Position numbers and translations under genes: made by a program. A DNA stretch of 64,000 nt from Stenopsyche tienmushanensis. Its lineage: Eukaryota; Arthropoda; Insecta; Trichoptera; Stenopsychidae. This document shows, piece by piece, positions 1-13,177 of the stretch. The notes beneath the pieces are model-generated. The model worked only from the letters and a program-made list of their open reading frames with translations. It had not been told where the DNA came from and ran no database searches. Within the stretch, counting starts at the first letter, position 1, and each line of letters begins with the position of its first letter. The stretch spans positions 62,001 to 126,000 of the forward strand of contig WACJ01000219.1 of NCBI GenBank assembly GCA_008973525.1, read 5' to 3'.

Positions 1-1
1 A

Positions 2-3000
2 AAGAACCCGAGCGCGGGGGGCGAGAGGCCGACCTACGACGGTCCCCGCGAAGACGGGGACCGCCGGAGGTCCGGCTCCGGGGGGAAGTGCGACCGCTCC
101 GACGGGAGAAGGAGAAAGCCGGACCGCGGAGCATCCGACGGGAGGCTCGAGCGGACGGCGTCCGAACCGGAGGCCGGGAAGAAGGGTCGGAGCGGAAAGA
201 AGGTCCGCGACTTCGATTCGGAAGCGCCAGTGAAGTACACTTGGTTTCGCGACGACGTCGAGATCCTCGGGAACGATTCGAAGTGGCTCGTGTTGGAAAA
301 CGGCACTCTGCACTTCAAGAAGTTCGGCGGCAAGAGAGGGCAGCGCCCCGGATTGAGGGACGAGGGCGAGTATCGATGCGTGATAGACAGCGCGAACGGA
401 GCCACCCTCTCGCCGACGGTCTCGCTGCGGTTCGCATGTGCGTATTGTTTTCCGTGTCGATTCTCATCGACCCGCGCGACTCGTGGTCGTTTTCCAAATT
501 GAATTAAATTTTTAGCATTGGGAGAGGATTTCGAATCATTTCCTTCGGACCGCGCCGTCAACGAAGGCGACGCTTTTCAACTTCCCTGCTCTATTGAATC
601 GTATCCCGTCGCCGACGTCACCTGGGAGAGAAACAACGAGAGCTTACCCGATTTGAGCCGGTGCGTATGAATTTTATCGTTTCATCGAGAGAACATTCTT
701 CGGTCGCTCGGAGAGATATTTATCGCTCTCTACGCACGCGTCGACGTTTCTTGTGTGATTTCATATATTTTTTATTTCTAGATACTACGTTTTCCCATCC
801 GGCGCGCTCCTCGTGACGAACGCTCTGAAGGAAGATTCCGGAATATACAGGTAGATAGAACACAATTATATTTTTCTAGTGAACATTATCACCGATGGAT
901 GGTTACGGACTGCTGTATATTTATGTTTGTTATTCGAAAGCGAACGGCGATCCGATCGCGTTAGTTATCATTTTAGAAATAAATTAAAATAATACTTCTT
1001 TCGAGCGGCGAGACGTGTCACGGTCGCGGAATGAATAACTAACGCGATGGATACCCGTTCGGATCGGAATGGCACACATGTAAATGTGACTCGCGTAAAT
1101 CCTAAAAACCCTAATATGTGTACTGATATAAAATAATAGTGAGAATTTGTAAACTTTTGATTCATTTACAGATGTTTGGCGACTAATCAAATTTTAAACA
1201 AATCCAAGTACAGTCCCGGAGGAAATATAATTGTCACTAATTCTGAGTCAATTTCGTATGGTCTCAATTTTGTAAATGTCAACGAATTTGAAGTGCAAGA
1301 TTACAACAATACGCACGTTCCTCGAGTTCAAAAAGTAGAAGCCGTTCACGGCGGAAGAGTATCGTTGGCCTGCGCCGTCAGAGGGCGTCCCAAGCCGAAA
1401 GTCGTTTGGAACTTTCAGTCGGATACGGATGAATTTTCAAAAGAGATTAGTTCAATGGAGGTTTTGAAGATAGCTAATGTTACTGAAAAACAGAGCGGTA
1501 TTTACACTTGCATAGCCACAAATGACAATGAAAATATTCAACAAGTAAGATGAAACAAAATTCTATTTTATGGTTTTTAATAATTTTTACGATAAAAATG
1601 ATATGGTGACATTTTACATGACTTCACATATTCCCACTGTTATGTATGTTTACTGCGGTTTTGTCTCAATTTTCACATATACAATATTATATTTTTAAGG
1701 TGTCATCAAAATATAACGTGAGAAATTGCTTCTTATTTCTATACACTATTTACTCGTACTGATTATTTGTAATTTAATTTGAAGATCTACTTGATTTGTT
1801 GAATTAAATATATAACAGTAATTTTTTGCGGATATGTTTATAATATTAAAGTTAAAATGATAATGATATTCTCCCTTTATCAATCGACTATTGCAATATA
1901 GGACTGATCCTCTTGATGTATCTTCTTTCATTGTTTATGTTTTTGAATTCCCATTAGTAATACAAATAAATGCTGTAAAGTCAGTTTATTTGCATTTTAA
2001 TGAAACAGCAAATGTTATAAAAACACTATAGTAATGATATAGATATCAGATAGTTCATAATATTCATTAAATTTATTTATTATTCTTTTATTTTACATTT
2101 TATTTTATTTAACTGGAACATGATGTCTTTTTCTAACTCAAGAAGGCCACGTAGCCCGCAGAAGTGATAGCGTTGGCCCTCCGATTGAGAGCCTCGAAAG
2201 AAAAGGCCGCTGGTAATGGGACAGCCCTAACGCGGGGCCCTGTCGTGAGTCGGCTCTGACAGATAGCTCGCGAGAGGGTAGATCCTTTCCTAGTGCCCGC
2301 GTTTACGCGTGATTAAGAACTTATGTTACAGTCCGTGCCTGTGTCATAAAAAATATCATATAAAATTAAATTAAAAAACTAAAATACACAGACATTTATG
2401 TTTAAAATAAATAAAATATATCTTTATATGATGTAGTATGGTATTCACTAAAACAGTTTAAACACATTGTAAGTGATTTCGAACATGCTGAAGATTTTTT
2501 TACATTTTATCTTGGTTCCTGGAGGTTGAGAATTTGTCTCTCTTTGCTAGTATCGGTAGTGCTAAACACACATGCTATTTTTTCACACATCAGTTTTATA
2601 GGTATTAGAAGAAGAAAAAACGTTATAATCAATTACATATTCTTCCTCTGAATTTATTACAGTTTGCCATCTGGTTAATAGTTTTTAAATTCCCTTGTAG
2701 AAATTCTTTAGCTTAAGAGCAAAAAAATGAAGAAAGGAAGTTTTTGTATCCTCCAAATTTGTTTTTTTGTGTCCGAAAACTGCTCCACTATGGAAAACAA
2801 ATAAATATCCTACAGGATGGAGATCAGAGGAATAAATAAGGTGGATGCAATAGCGACTCTTATTCAATGTTCCTAATTTATTCTATCCTTGTATTTTTGC
2901 TGGGATTTCACGTTGTGGTGCCTTGAAAAGTTTCATCTTTAATCTCAGATTTGAGCGAGTTGATTCAAGTCTCTCAGCTGTTTCATCAGTGGAAAGACTT

Positions 3001-6000
3001 GTATTTGCCTCCTCCAAATCTTTTGAGCGTCATTATCCAATGTTTTAGGTCTTCCACAGCCGGTTTTATCCAGCAATTAAAAATTAGTCGAAATCTGGCT
3101 AACTATTTTCTGCATATTCATTTGGCAAAAAAGTCATTTTCGTACACCACAAATTTAATTTTTTTGAGAGATTAAACACTGAATATGAATTTGATTTATT
3201 TTAATTTTGATGGTTTTTTTTCTGCGAAAATTGTATACAACCAAACAGCAAGACTGATCAGAATAAACAAATTAATTACTGTTTTAAAGCGTATAGCAAA
3301 AAAATTCGAAGTGTAAAAATGGCACATATTTTTATAACGACTTACAAATCTTAACTTTACTACAGTCTTTCTGTAATGTTTTCCAGATATCATGTTTCCA
3401 AATATCTTTCAAGATTGACCTCAATATTTGCACTTCTAGCCTTGTCTGTTCGCAAGACCCTTTTTTAATGATGTGGCTACCGTCTAGCTTATCTTCACTT
3501 TGTTTTTATTAGCTTGGCCAATGACAGAGCAATCGAGCAAGTTAATCGATGTAAGATTATCAAGAGCTAACGGAAGATGTGACACAAGTCCATATTTATC
3601 CTGTGCGTTACGGTATGGCATTGCTATTTCTCCTGTTTATTCTCAGAGTATCAAATTTGGGCCTCGCGAGAAACAACACCGATCCATGCTGGGTGACGAA
3701 AGTGTTAATGCAATATTATTATTTAAGTAGTCAATGAACTCACCTGATTTGCATTTTTGAATTTTTATAATTTTTTCCCTAATTTATCCACTAAAAATAA
3801 ACGATGTTAACATTTTGACTAGGCTTCAAAACTGGTTTTATTCAATTCAATTAAAAAAAATTACAATTGATCCCCACTCAAGGAAAAATTCAGATAACAT
3901 CAACGCCACATATAAATGCCATAATTATAACTTCAAATTATCTTAACTTTTAATCAATGCGTATTGACATATTTACATGGTAGTTGAACATTTCGTGGAA
4001 AATAGATTAAACAAATTCTGAACTTGTTCATTCACACTAATTGTTACATTTATTTTTATTATCATATATCCTAGTGCAATTATATTCAATCCACTGATGA
4101 GCTCTTCAATATTCATTCATGGGAATGATTTCTATTATTTTTTTTCCCCCTAATAGAAAGTCAAGAGAAAGACATTGCGTACGAGAAAATATATGCACTT
4201 TTCGCAAGTATTGAAAATAACGATATATCAGCGTCTGATACTAAAAGTGATGTACCGATGTAGACACAGTCAAAGATAATTATTTTAAATTATCATTTTA
4301 AGCATTTATTTTTTTAGCATACAATAGAGTTGTTTGTAGTAAAAGGTTACTATCTCTTAAAGAACATTTGCATCATAGATAAAAAAAAGAAAAATACGCG
4401 AGAATCATGCGCAGTAGAAATTAAACTAAGTTTATATTTTCTTCCCCACAGGCCATACACGTCTATAGCTGCAAATCTCATATTTTAATTCTGGTTTTTG
4501 TATTTTTAAATTTTATTTATTAGTGACAACTCGGAATACTCTCACAAAAATATGATAGCTCGATTTGTTGTGTATACAAGAAATTCAAATGTGCATTTGT
4601 GAAAAACGCTAGGACTGTCACTCAACATGCCAAGAAACAGAAACGTATATCTCATGTTTCACGCCTAATGCAATACGCATGTTTGCATATTTTCTTCATT
4701 ATTATTTTACACGTGCCATTTTGAAATACCTACAAAATTTAGTACGAACTTAAATCTTTCATGTAGATGGTTTATGGTTTTCTCGTTCTAAATTTGCACT
4801 TGTTAAAATAAAATGACAATCCTGCCTGATTTGTAATTGAATATTTCTAAAAAACATTGTAATTAAAATTTTCTGAGAACCCCTCAATTGTGGATAATAT
4901 ATATATTTTTTTAAATCATTCAAAATATGACCCCCTGAGATAGTTTCATATGTGGCAGCTAAATGCAAATTTAAATAAAATTATTTTCAATAATTGACGT
5001 GTGCATGTATTTAAAAATACAATATGAAATAAAGCAATCTAGATTATTCAGATATTTTTATATTGTTACTGCAATTTTGTATTTACTTACAAATGAATGA
5101 ATATTTAGCTAAAATGTTTTTATTTTTAGGTGTATTTATTAAAAGTTCTACAACCTCCATATCTTGAACAGAAGCCAAATTCAGAATTAACACCTACTGC
5201 CAGAACTGTTAGATTTAATTGTTCAGCTGGTGGTATTCCAACACCAAAAATTACATGGTATAAAGATGGAAAACTTCTTAATATCACAGGACGAATAAAA
5301 TTGAAACCTCCTGGACTTATTATTAGTGGTACAATTACTTCTGATAAAGGTAAAGTTTATCTATTAGCCTTTTTATTTTAACATTTGAAAGCATATATTT
5401 TAATTATGAAAGTCTAATAACTCTGAATGTTATCGGTTGTGTAGTCTTAATAAAGTACTTTACTACATATTCAACTAGGCAAAATATATATATATAACAA
5501 ATTTCAACTTCTAACATTTTTTTAACGAATGTCTCACAGAGCCTAAGTAACTGATGGGCGTTGACTGTGAATCTCTTTACATAATTAAAGAAAATATTTC
5601 AATTCCTACGGATACTATTTCCACTGTATAGTAAAAATTAATTTTATTTACATGATATATAAATATTTCATACCTCTTGATTAGACGAACTACACTATTT
5701 TCTCATACAACAACAACGTGCAATCGCTTTTTTTATTTAACATAGTTAAAGTAACAATATACTTCTTTTATTTTTGCATATTTTCAGGCATCTATCAATG
5801 TGTCGCTTCCAATGAATTGGGGGAGTCTGAAGCGAGAGCCGTTTTATCAGTGCGTGCTCCATTGGGAGTGTCTCCACCATCTTCTGTTAAATGTTTACCT
5901 TTGACATCACAATCTATCGGCCTTACATGGGAATATCCTATTAGTCCAGATGTCCTAGCTTTCACAGTGCATTATATGTTAGCAGGTAAAAACATCTCTA

Positions 6001-9000
6001 TTCTTTCATGATCAGGAAATTAATATTTGCTAGGACATTTTTATTGCAACTATTTGATGAACACTCATCTTAACCCATTTGTGATCTGCCAAGTTTCCAT
6101 AAAGAAACAATTCTCCCATAAAAAGAAGGTATCTATAGTATTGTTATCCTCACTATAGTCTGTCTATAGCGAGGATATACAAAGGAGATTTTTTTTGAGA
6201 GCTGTTTTGTGGCTTTTATATGATTTTTTTTTTTTTTTGAGGTGGCTTTTAGCGATCACTTTTATGGGATCATTACCAACCATTTTGACATGGTTTTTCA
6301 TGGCATATATATGTTTATAAAAATGTGGTTGCCAGCCACATCTGTGGGATTCGAACCCAAGATGATTGAGTTACGAGTCCAACCGCTTAACGCGGGACTA
6401 CCTACAGGTTTATATGATGATAATTATAATCAACTTCAATCTAGGCGTTAATAAATGATTATAAAATTTTAATGAAAATTTACAAACATTATTTGAATGT
6501 TTGTGTTTATTTTGGAAATTCAACATTTTATTTTTATCAACGACAGGAACTTTCCAAGCCAAATGCCAAAATGTAAATCTCAAAAACACTTTAAAAAAAA
6601 TTTTTTTTCACTACTAGTCATTGTACTTTATGCAATGTGAATGCATGCTAAGAGACTTTTTATTTATTTTAAAGTAGATTCTTTTGACACATTTTTAGAT
6701 GGCGGTGAAGAGTCACTGCTCGCTCTTGACAGTTCGAAAAACTTTACATTGAAGAATTTAGAACCATTTAAAAGGTATGACATTTACGTCAGAGCATATA
6801 TGCGGAAGGGTGCTACTGAACCATCCCCTCATGTAATTTGCCATGGACAAGGAGGTAATTGCGCCTATTTTGGTTAAATGATTTTAAATTAATTATCTAT
6901 TTATAATACAAGAGGTTAGTTTTATAGTTAGAGATTAATACCTCCGACCTTAAAGATTAGGTATTTAAAGAAAAAAAAAAAGAAAATGGTAAAAGCAATA
7001 ATATTATTCACAGCATTATTTACAATTCACAAAGGTATGAAAACAATTTTGTACAACCCCTTCAGAATAGTTTTTTTAAAATATGTATAAGTTTATTTAC
7101 CAATTCTTTTTATTGAGTATAAAAGTAATACACATTTTAGTGATCTCACCAATTAGAAGGAATTTTTTTTTATGGATTATGTACAAGTATAAATTTGTAA
7201 GGTGTGGTTTTATGCTAATATCAATTGCATAAAGAAAAAAAATATACAACAATTTTTGTTAGAATTGTAAAAATAATGACATTAACACAAAAAAATATAA
7301 AATTTAGAGGTCTGTTATGTATAGTCAAAAGGGTACCTGAACTTAAAACAGCGGTAATTTTACGACCATGAGCACAGCTTTTTTTCCCGAAATATCAGAT
7401 AGAAATAAATTCTTTATAGAGAGACACAATCTATACCTGCGTGACTATTATTAACAAACCTCTAAACATGACTTGCTTAAATCTCAAACTATTATAATTT
7501 TTGTAAACATAAACAACAAAATTAATGTATTTCATTTTAAAATTTAGCTGCTTTAAAACTCTTCATGGACAGTAATAATTCTATACTGGTATTATGGGGA
7601 GAAGCTGCTCCATTTGCATCAAATATAAAACAATGGAAGTTACAATGGAGACAATCTGCAAATAAAACCAATGTCTTTAATGTGACTTTACCAGCAAATA
7701 TTTCTTTTTTTTCCGTTGAAGGTATACATCTCATTATATCCACATCCATTATTTAACTAAAAAATTGTTGATCTCATATAATTTTTTTGAATAATATAAA
7801 CTATGTTATCATTGAATCAAATCTCCTTTAGCAGTAATGACAATATTTATCGCTTTAATGCACACAATAATAATATACAATTTTATTCATAGATATTAAT
7901 CCTTTGGTGGAAAATTATGAGTTTCGTGTTTTGGCCTCACCGACAGATGTCTGGCTAAATCAAGATCTTAACGGTGTTCCATGGTATCAAGGAAATAAAA
8001 GCACGCTGCTTCCATATTTGCATGACGATGGAAAGAGGAAGAAAGATTCATCCCCTACCGATAGTAATAATTTGTAAGCATACATTAATTTGCTGAAAAT
8101 AATATTTATTTTATGAATTTTACCAAAAAAATATATCTTATTTTACAAAACAGAAATACCGATGGTATTCGCGATGAAGGCGATCTTGGGAATTGGAGTT
8201 TTGCTCGACCGACTAATGTGATCGCTCATGCCACTGGACCTCGAACAGTCAATGTCACCTGGAATTGTGATACTGCTGAAAATAGTCTCGATGGATATTT
8301 CTTCATTATTTGTTACTCTCCTCATTTGTTGTACAACGAAGATGAAGATAATCCTAAATATAATGAAAAATGTGTTGAAAGGTGATTTATAAATAAAGTA
8401 ATACTTAGATGAAACTTTCAACCTACCAGATACTGGATATCTGTATTGGATTTATTCGTTTTTATGTTTTGTGAGAAAATTGTATAATTACTATATGAAA
8501 GTTAACAGTTTTGGTAAAAATCAAAAAATGCTTTACAAATGCATTTTACATTTCCCTTTTATGAGTTTGAGGCCTTCTTTCAAATTCACATGGGAAAAAA
8601 AATTGTCTCTAAAACAGATAAAAAATGGAACTAAATATAAGTTTATATATTTTTAATTATATTAAAAACTGGTATCTGATCATGTTTTTTTGTTGTTTGA
8701 GAAGCAAAATTAGAATTGAAATTTTACCTCTATTTGATATTTCAAATCTTCTCGGATTCATGATCGCAGATTAACTCAACGCACGCAACGGTTGAGACGC
8801 ATGGAGGAAATCATCCTAAATTTATTTATAACACAATTTCCTTTTCTTTTTTATAAACTTAAATGATTGTAAGTTGAACATAAAATTAAATGTGTACATT
8901 ATATGATTACAGTGACAATAATTGGTTGGAAATAATTGGACTGGAGCCAAATACACAATATGCAATCAAAGTTCAATCTGTTATGCAAAATCAAAAAAAG

Positions 9001-11870
9001 GGAGGAATTTTCAGTGACACTATTATAACCAGTACTAATTATGATGGTAATTATTATAGTATATATTTTCAAGTTTCTATCTCATAGTTTATTAGAAAAC
9101 ACATTTTCAAATGATTTGAAGCAATTGCAAAATACAGTAGTTGCTAATGAAATGATTTTTTTTAAAGACGGGAAACCGTCTTTTTTGACAATTAAAAAAC
9201 GATATTACTTCTAAACATGTTTAAATTAATTTTATTTTGCAGCCAAAAGTTCAATAACTGATGTTCAATGGTTGGAAATCGACGTTGATACTGTTAAAAT
9301 ATCATGGACTCCCAGTAGTGATAGTCTGTCAGAAAAAGATTCAAAAAAAGAAAAAAGAAAATATTCTGATAATTCCCAAGTGGTCTATACAGTTTTTTAT
9401 AGTCAAGATCCTGATGCTCCATTTGAAAAGTGGGAATCAAAAAATGTCACCAATGGCACACAGATCGAGGTAATTATAGACTTGTAATTATAAGACCCGC
9501 ACAGGTACTTGGTTTTTCAATTCAAACTTGTACAGGCGCAGTAGGGTAAGTAGCGGGAAAGTCGAGAAAAGTTAAACCCTTCTTTGAAAGACTGACAAAG
9601 GTCAGCCAGATCAGGCACGACTGTCAACGCAGTATTCTCGTATCATTTAAAAAATGTACACCCTAAATCATTGTAACATACTTCAGCACTGTAACTTCTT
9701 TCTTCGAGGATGACTATGGAAATTGATAAATGTTTTTTATTTAATTAACACATTACAAAAGGAAGCATATTTTCTGTCAGCTGATGGTTACTTAACCTTT
9801 CCCTTTCCGTGCTAAAAACCACCCGCATATATTCGGTACACCATATAAAATTCTGAACCCCGTATCTATCATATTTCATATCAATATTTTCATTATTAGA
9901 GTCGAGTTCAGGTCAATGTATTTAAGAATTGCCAATAATTGAATTTGAGTGTTGTTTGAGTAAGAACACTCCCCACAATAAACAAGCGCTCTATTATTTT
10001 TAATTATTCATCTTTATTTATTTTATTTCATTAGCTCAGAGACTTGAACGCTACAATAATTTGTTACGTGATGGTTTCTCGTCTGGGAGAAGAAAAAGGT
10101 ACGATTATTGCCATTCCAGCAAGAAGCAAATCTGAGAATACAACTGAAAACATAAGTTCAGTAGGTAAGTATGAAAAAAATATTTCTGAAATTTTGTCGA
10201 AAATTAAAAAAGAATAATATAAAGAATAATATTTTCATAGGTGTTATTACGGGAATAATCATTGCAATCATGGTTTTGCTCGGCTTTCTTTGTATTTGTA
10301 TAGTCTATCTATTAAAAATTTATAAAATCGGGCAAAGATCGCAGGGTAATCAAGGATCACAAATTCGAACAAACAGGTAATCACAATATTTTCCATTTCT
10401 GTTTTTAAGCCTTTAACCTTTTAACTGCCAACAACGTGTCGCATTTGTATGAGTCATTGATGAGGCAGTTAAAAGGTTAAAATATTTGATTATGATGAGT
10501 AAATATTATGCAATGAGTAATTTTCATTTTTTATTAGTCATTTATGAAATGTTACAAATTAATTTCTGATTATTTTCATGTTTGAAACAAATCAGAGTTG
10601 GAAGATCAGATTTTGAATGCCAAGAACCTGTTAGTTCTCCAATACAAATCGATTCAAAGGTAAAAATCATTTGTGCTTTAGCTTCCAGTATTCCGTAGTA
10701 CATAAGATAAATTCATTATGTTTCTATTCATTCTTGATTTAACCAGCTGACACTAAGTAGTTCTAGAAAATGATTATAATGTCTTTGGTAAAAGTATATT
10801 TGTCCTTTTTCTCTTATGATTTTGGTAAAAACAATCATTCATTTATAGTAGCCGATGTGTACAGCGATTACTTTTATTGATGGTTTTTTAAAGATCAGTC
10901 TTTCTAAATTGTGCACTTTGTGTCAGTTTGCCCAACTGATCTTTTGCGTATGTGCTAACCGCAATAAATTTTATCATAAATTCATTAGTTATTTATTGAA
11001 TTGTTTTTCATATATTATATATGTATTTTTTTAAAATAACGAAAGTAATCAAAGAGAGTTTATTTGATTTTTTATTTTTTAAGGAGGCCGTTATTTATAT
11101 GAATGGCATAACAAATGCTAAAGAGCGCGGTGTAGAAGAACCATTGTTAAATGGCCAAGTTCACATCACTGAAAATCCACGCGTGAGTATGGTTTCTTTG
11201 AGTGTTTTTTCAAAATTAATTATCAGCAGTGAAGATTTCGTTAATTGTTATTATTTTACAGTTTTTGCCAAAAAAACATCTACCAAATGGAACCTGCAGG
11301 CAGCTCCCGGAGAAGAAAACTCTATGGAAACCCACATTTGGTACTTTAGATGTGTCCAGGTATAATGAACTACCAAATATATCGGCAGATAGCGCTTTAG
11401 AGAGCGACACCATGCTAGAACTCGGAAGATTAAATTGTAACAAAGATGACGATCTGAGCTGTAGCGGTTCAGTTCAAAATACTGCATCGTTATTTAACGT
11501 GTTAACATTGAGTAACAGTAATGACGGTTTAAATGATTCTGCATCGAATTCTATGGAAATGATCAACGGTATCGTAATGCAAGTAGATAGAAATTCAAAT
11601 TCTGAAATTCCAAGTATTAATAGAATTAAAGAATCATTAAACTGTGAGCATAAGGAATTTTCAGATACAAACTCTCACACTGTCGATTTGCTTAATCGAG
11701 ACGTACAAGATATAGGAAACGAACTGAGAATATTCAACATGTTTGATTTGAATAGTAAAAAATCAGATGCACTTAAAAACAATTGTTCATTAGATATTGT
11801 GAAAACTCTAGATTATCGAGAAAATGGTAGCTCAAGAAGACTAGCTCCCGCTTTAGGTCCTAATGGATGA
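2..11870 (+). CDS. Protogenin-like (IGDCC family) Ig/FN3 transmembrane receptor, 5' partial
   Basis: Single-pass cell-surface adhesion or guidance receptor of the DCC/neogenin/protogenin group. Seventeen exons, all phases consistent: 2-437, 516-660, 782-850, 1172-1544, 5130-5349, 5788-5985, 6675-6854, 7548-7721, 7893-8073, 8154-8381, 8913-9046, 9243-9469, 10035-10164, 10241-10376, 10596-10659, 11084-11182, 11262-11870. They encode 1200 residues from the window edge. Four Ig domains are visible (ends such as GEYRCVIDS, GIYRCLATN, GIYTCIATN, GIYQCVASN), then four FN3 domains, a transmembrane helix (GVITGIIIAIMVLLGFLCIC) and a tail of about 270 residues ending RRLAPALGPNG. Vertebrate protogenin has 4 Ig and 5 FN3, neogenin 4 and 6. 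The first exon encodes an Arg/Gly/Asp-rich stretch before Ig1, and the usual B-strand Cys of Ig1 is not seen there. 5' exons are GC-rich, later ones AT-rich. Family assignment is firm; protogenin rather than another IGDCC member is inferred. Confidence 0.85.
2140..2330. other. GC-rich island inside AT-rich intron 4
   Basis: About 190 bp with clearly higher GC than both flanks, in the 3.6-kb intron after exon 1172-1544. No long ORF, tRNA-like boxes or clear inverted ends were found. It may be a fragment of an inserted element or structured RNA; I do not recognise it. Confidence 0.3.
2455..3725 (-). repeat. Unnamed dispersed repeat family, copy 1, split by a mariner remnant
   Basis: Two blocks, about 2455-2545 and 3325-3725, match the continuous copy at 53950-54425. 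The 3' block also matches the inverted copy at 62100-62490. Between the blocks lies the mariner remnant at 2690-3180, as expected if mariner inserted into an older copy. On the minus strand the copies keep a broken protein-like stretch (here IEVNLERYLET). The family is not recognised. Confidence 0.65.
2690..3180 (-). mobile_element. Internally deleted mariner-like transposase remnant
   Basis: Read on the minus strand, about 3080-2951 gives a GCGRPKTLDNDA segment, like the GRP motif after the mariner helix-turn-helix. About 2870-2690 gives YSSDLHPVGYLFVF, matching the SPDLAPSDYHLF catalytic end, followed by a FFALKLKNFYKGI-like C-terminus. The catalytic core that should lie between is missing. 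The copy is dead, and lies in a protogenin intron. Confidence 0.65.
6225..6408 (-). mobile_element. tRNA-derived SINE, copy 1
   Basis: On the minus strand the element starts CCTGTAGGTAGT, has a tRNA-like head with a perfect B box (GGTTCGAATCC), a body containing GGCTGGCAACCACATTTTT, and ends in an A-run (T-run 6225-6239 on +). It is flanked by identical 10-bp direct repeats TTTATATGAT (6215-6224 and 6409-6418), the mark of retroposition. A related copy lies at 16442-16598. It sits in a protogenin intron. Confidence 0.8.
8640..8690 (+). repeat. Partial copy of inverted-repeat element arm
   Basis: The stretch TTTTTAATTATATTAAAAAC followed by TGGTATCTGATC matches the left arm of the element at 12925-13177 with few differences. 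No second arm is clear here, so it is probably a solo or truncated end inside a protogenin intron. Confidence 0.4.
10417..10476. mobile_element. 60-bp TTAA-flanked miniature element
   Basis: A perfect 13-bp terminal inverted repeat (CCTTTTAACTGCC ... GGCAGTTAAAAGG) encloses only 34 bp and is flanked on both sides by TTAA (10413-10416, 10477-10480), the target duplication made by piggyBac transposases. It lies in the protogenin intron between exons 10241-10376 and 10596-10659. A shorter relative lies at 23831-23856. Confidence 0.75.
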
Positions 11871-12095
11871 TTTTTCCAATAGTTATTTAATATAAAACGG
11901 AATTACAAATTTGGTGGTGACCATTAAGGTGCAAAGAAGAAGGATGTGTGGAATGGCTGGCAGAAAATAAATATGTGTGATACACGAAGGTGGCATGATT
12001 GTTATTAAGATTGTACACTTAGATCCATAATTGTACCCCTTCCAGACTGCTGTTGCGGAATCCATTTCCTAAAGGAGCTTTATCTCTAATATAAT

Positions 12096-12101
12096 AATAA
12101 A
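12096..12101 (+). terminator. Candidate poly(A) signal AATAAA of the protogenin-like gene
   Basis: The AATAAA hexamer lies about 225 bp after the stop at 11870. Other AT-rich hexamers follow downstream, so a longer 3' UTR is possible. Confidence 0.4.
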
Positions 12102-12924
12102 TAATGACTGAATTAGTAGGAGTCATTTTTTTACTCACCAAAAGCAATTCTTGAAGTAATTTGCTTATTATTGAATGTTTTCATTTAATGGTGATATTAC
12201 TTTCTATATTGACATCTCTGATACTATTTCATTTTTTGGAGCTATACCTCGAGTACATAGACACGTGTATTTAAATTAAGCTAAATTTAGTTATACATAT
12301 ATAAGTTTGTTGAAACTATTTCGTCACCGGGTATATTGAAATATTTTTGTGATGCACTGTTATATATTTTTTAACTTATGGAACATGCCCGTTCAAATTT
12401 ATTTTGAACATACTATTGTTAAATGAATTTAGTAAAGTGACTTTAATTTAATTAAGAGCTTTTTAAAATAAGAAATGAAGAATTATCGTACAATTAGCTT
12501 GCAACTGTTTTTTTTTTAAATTACATAAGTATCAAATTCGATCAATCGACTGGAAAACTCTTATTTTTTAGCAACCTCAGAACAGGCAGGCTTTAGAAAA
12601 TGATCAAACAGAATAACACATTTAGTCAACATAGAGTCGAGTTGAACGAAAACTCAAATATAAATGGATCATTATCACCGAGTGGCAACAACAAAAATAT
12701 AGTCTTATTATTAAACTAGATTAGCAAAATTCAAATTTTTATCATGTATATTATATTTTCTTATTACTAATGGAAAAAACATAAGTCTTTAGATTTACAT
12801 GAACATGGGCATGTTGTCATGTCTGAAATATCAAAAAGATTATAAACCTGTTTCTATAACAAAAACGAGGCTTTGAATGTGACCTTAATGACTGAAACAT
12901 ATGTATGAATAAATATATTTTTTT

Positions 12925-13177
12925 GGGTTTTAAAGATAGACGAGAGTCACATTTATATATTTTTAATTATGTTAAAAACGGGTATCTGATTGCGTTTAAT
13001 AATTGAGAGGTAAAATTAAAATAAAATAATAATTATTATTTGAATCTCCTTGAAAGTTTGAAAGAAAGAAAGATTTGTGTATGCAAATTAAATATTAATT
13101 TTACATCAAACTAACTGAATGAAACGGGGGATACCTGTTTTTAATGTAATTAAAAGCGTCAATCTTAAACCCATATA
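12925..13177. mobile_element. MITE-like inverted-repeat element, about 250 bp
   Basis: The left arm 12960-12986 and right arm 13130-13156 are imperfect inverted copies (about 24 of 27 positions). Weaker matching continues outward (GGGTTTTAAAGATAGACG against GGGTTTAAGATTGACG). The AT-rich centre has no ORF. A matching arm is present at 8640-8690, so the element is repeated. Confidence 0.5.

Noticed and set aside
6320..6408. Possible tRNA gene on the minus strand
   Set aside because: The B box is good, but the acceptor stem does not close and the sequence continues into a SINE body with an A-tail and target duplications.
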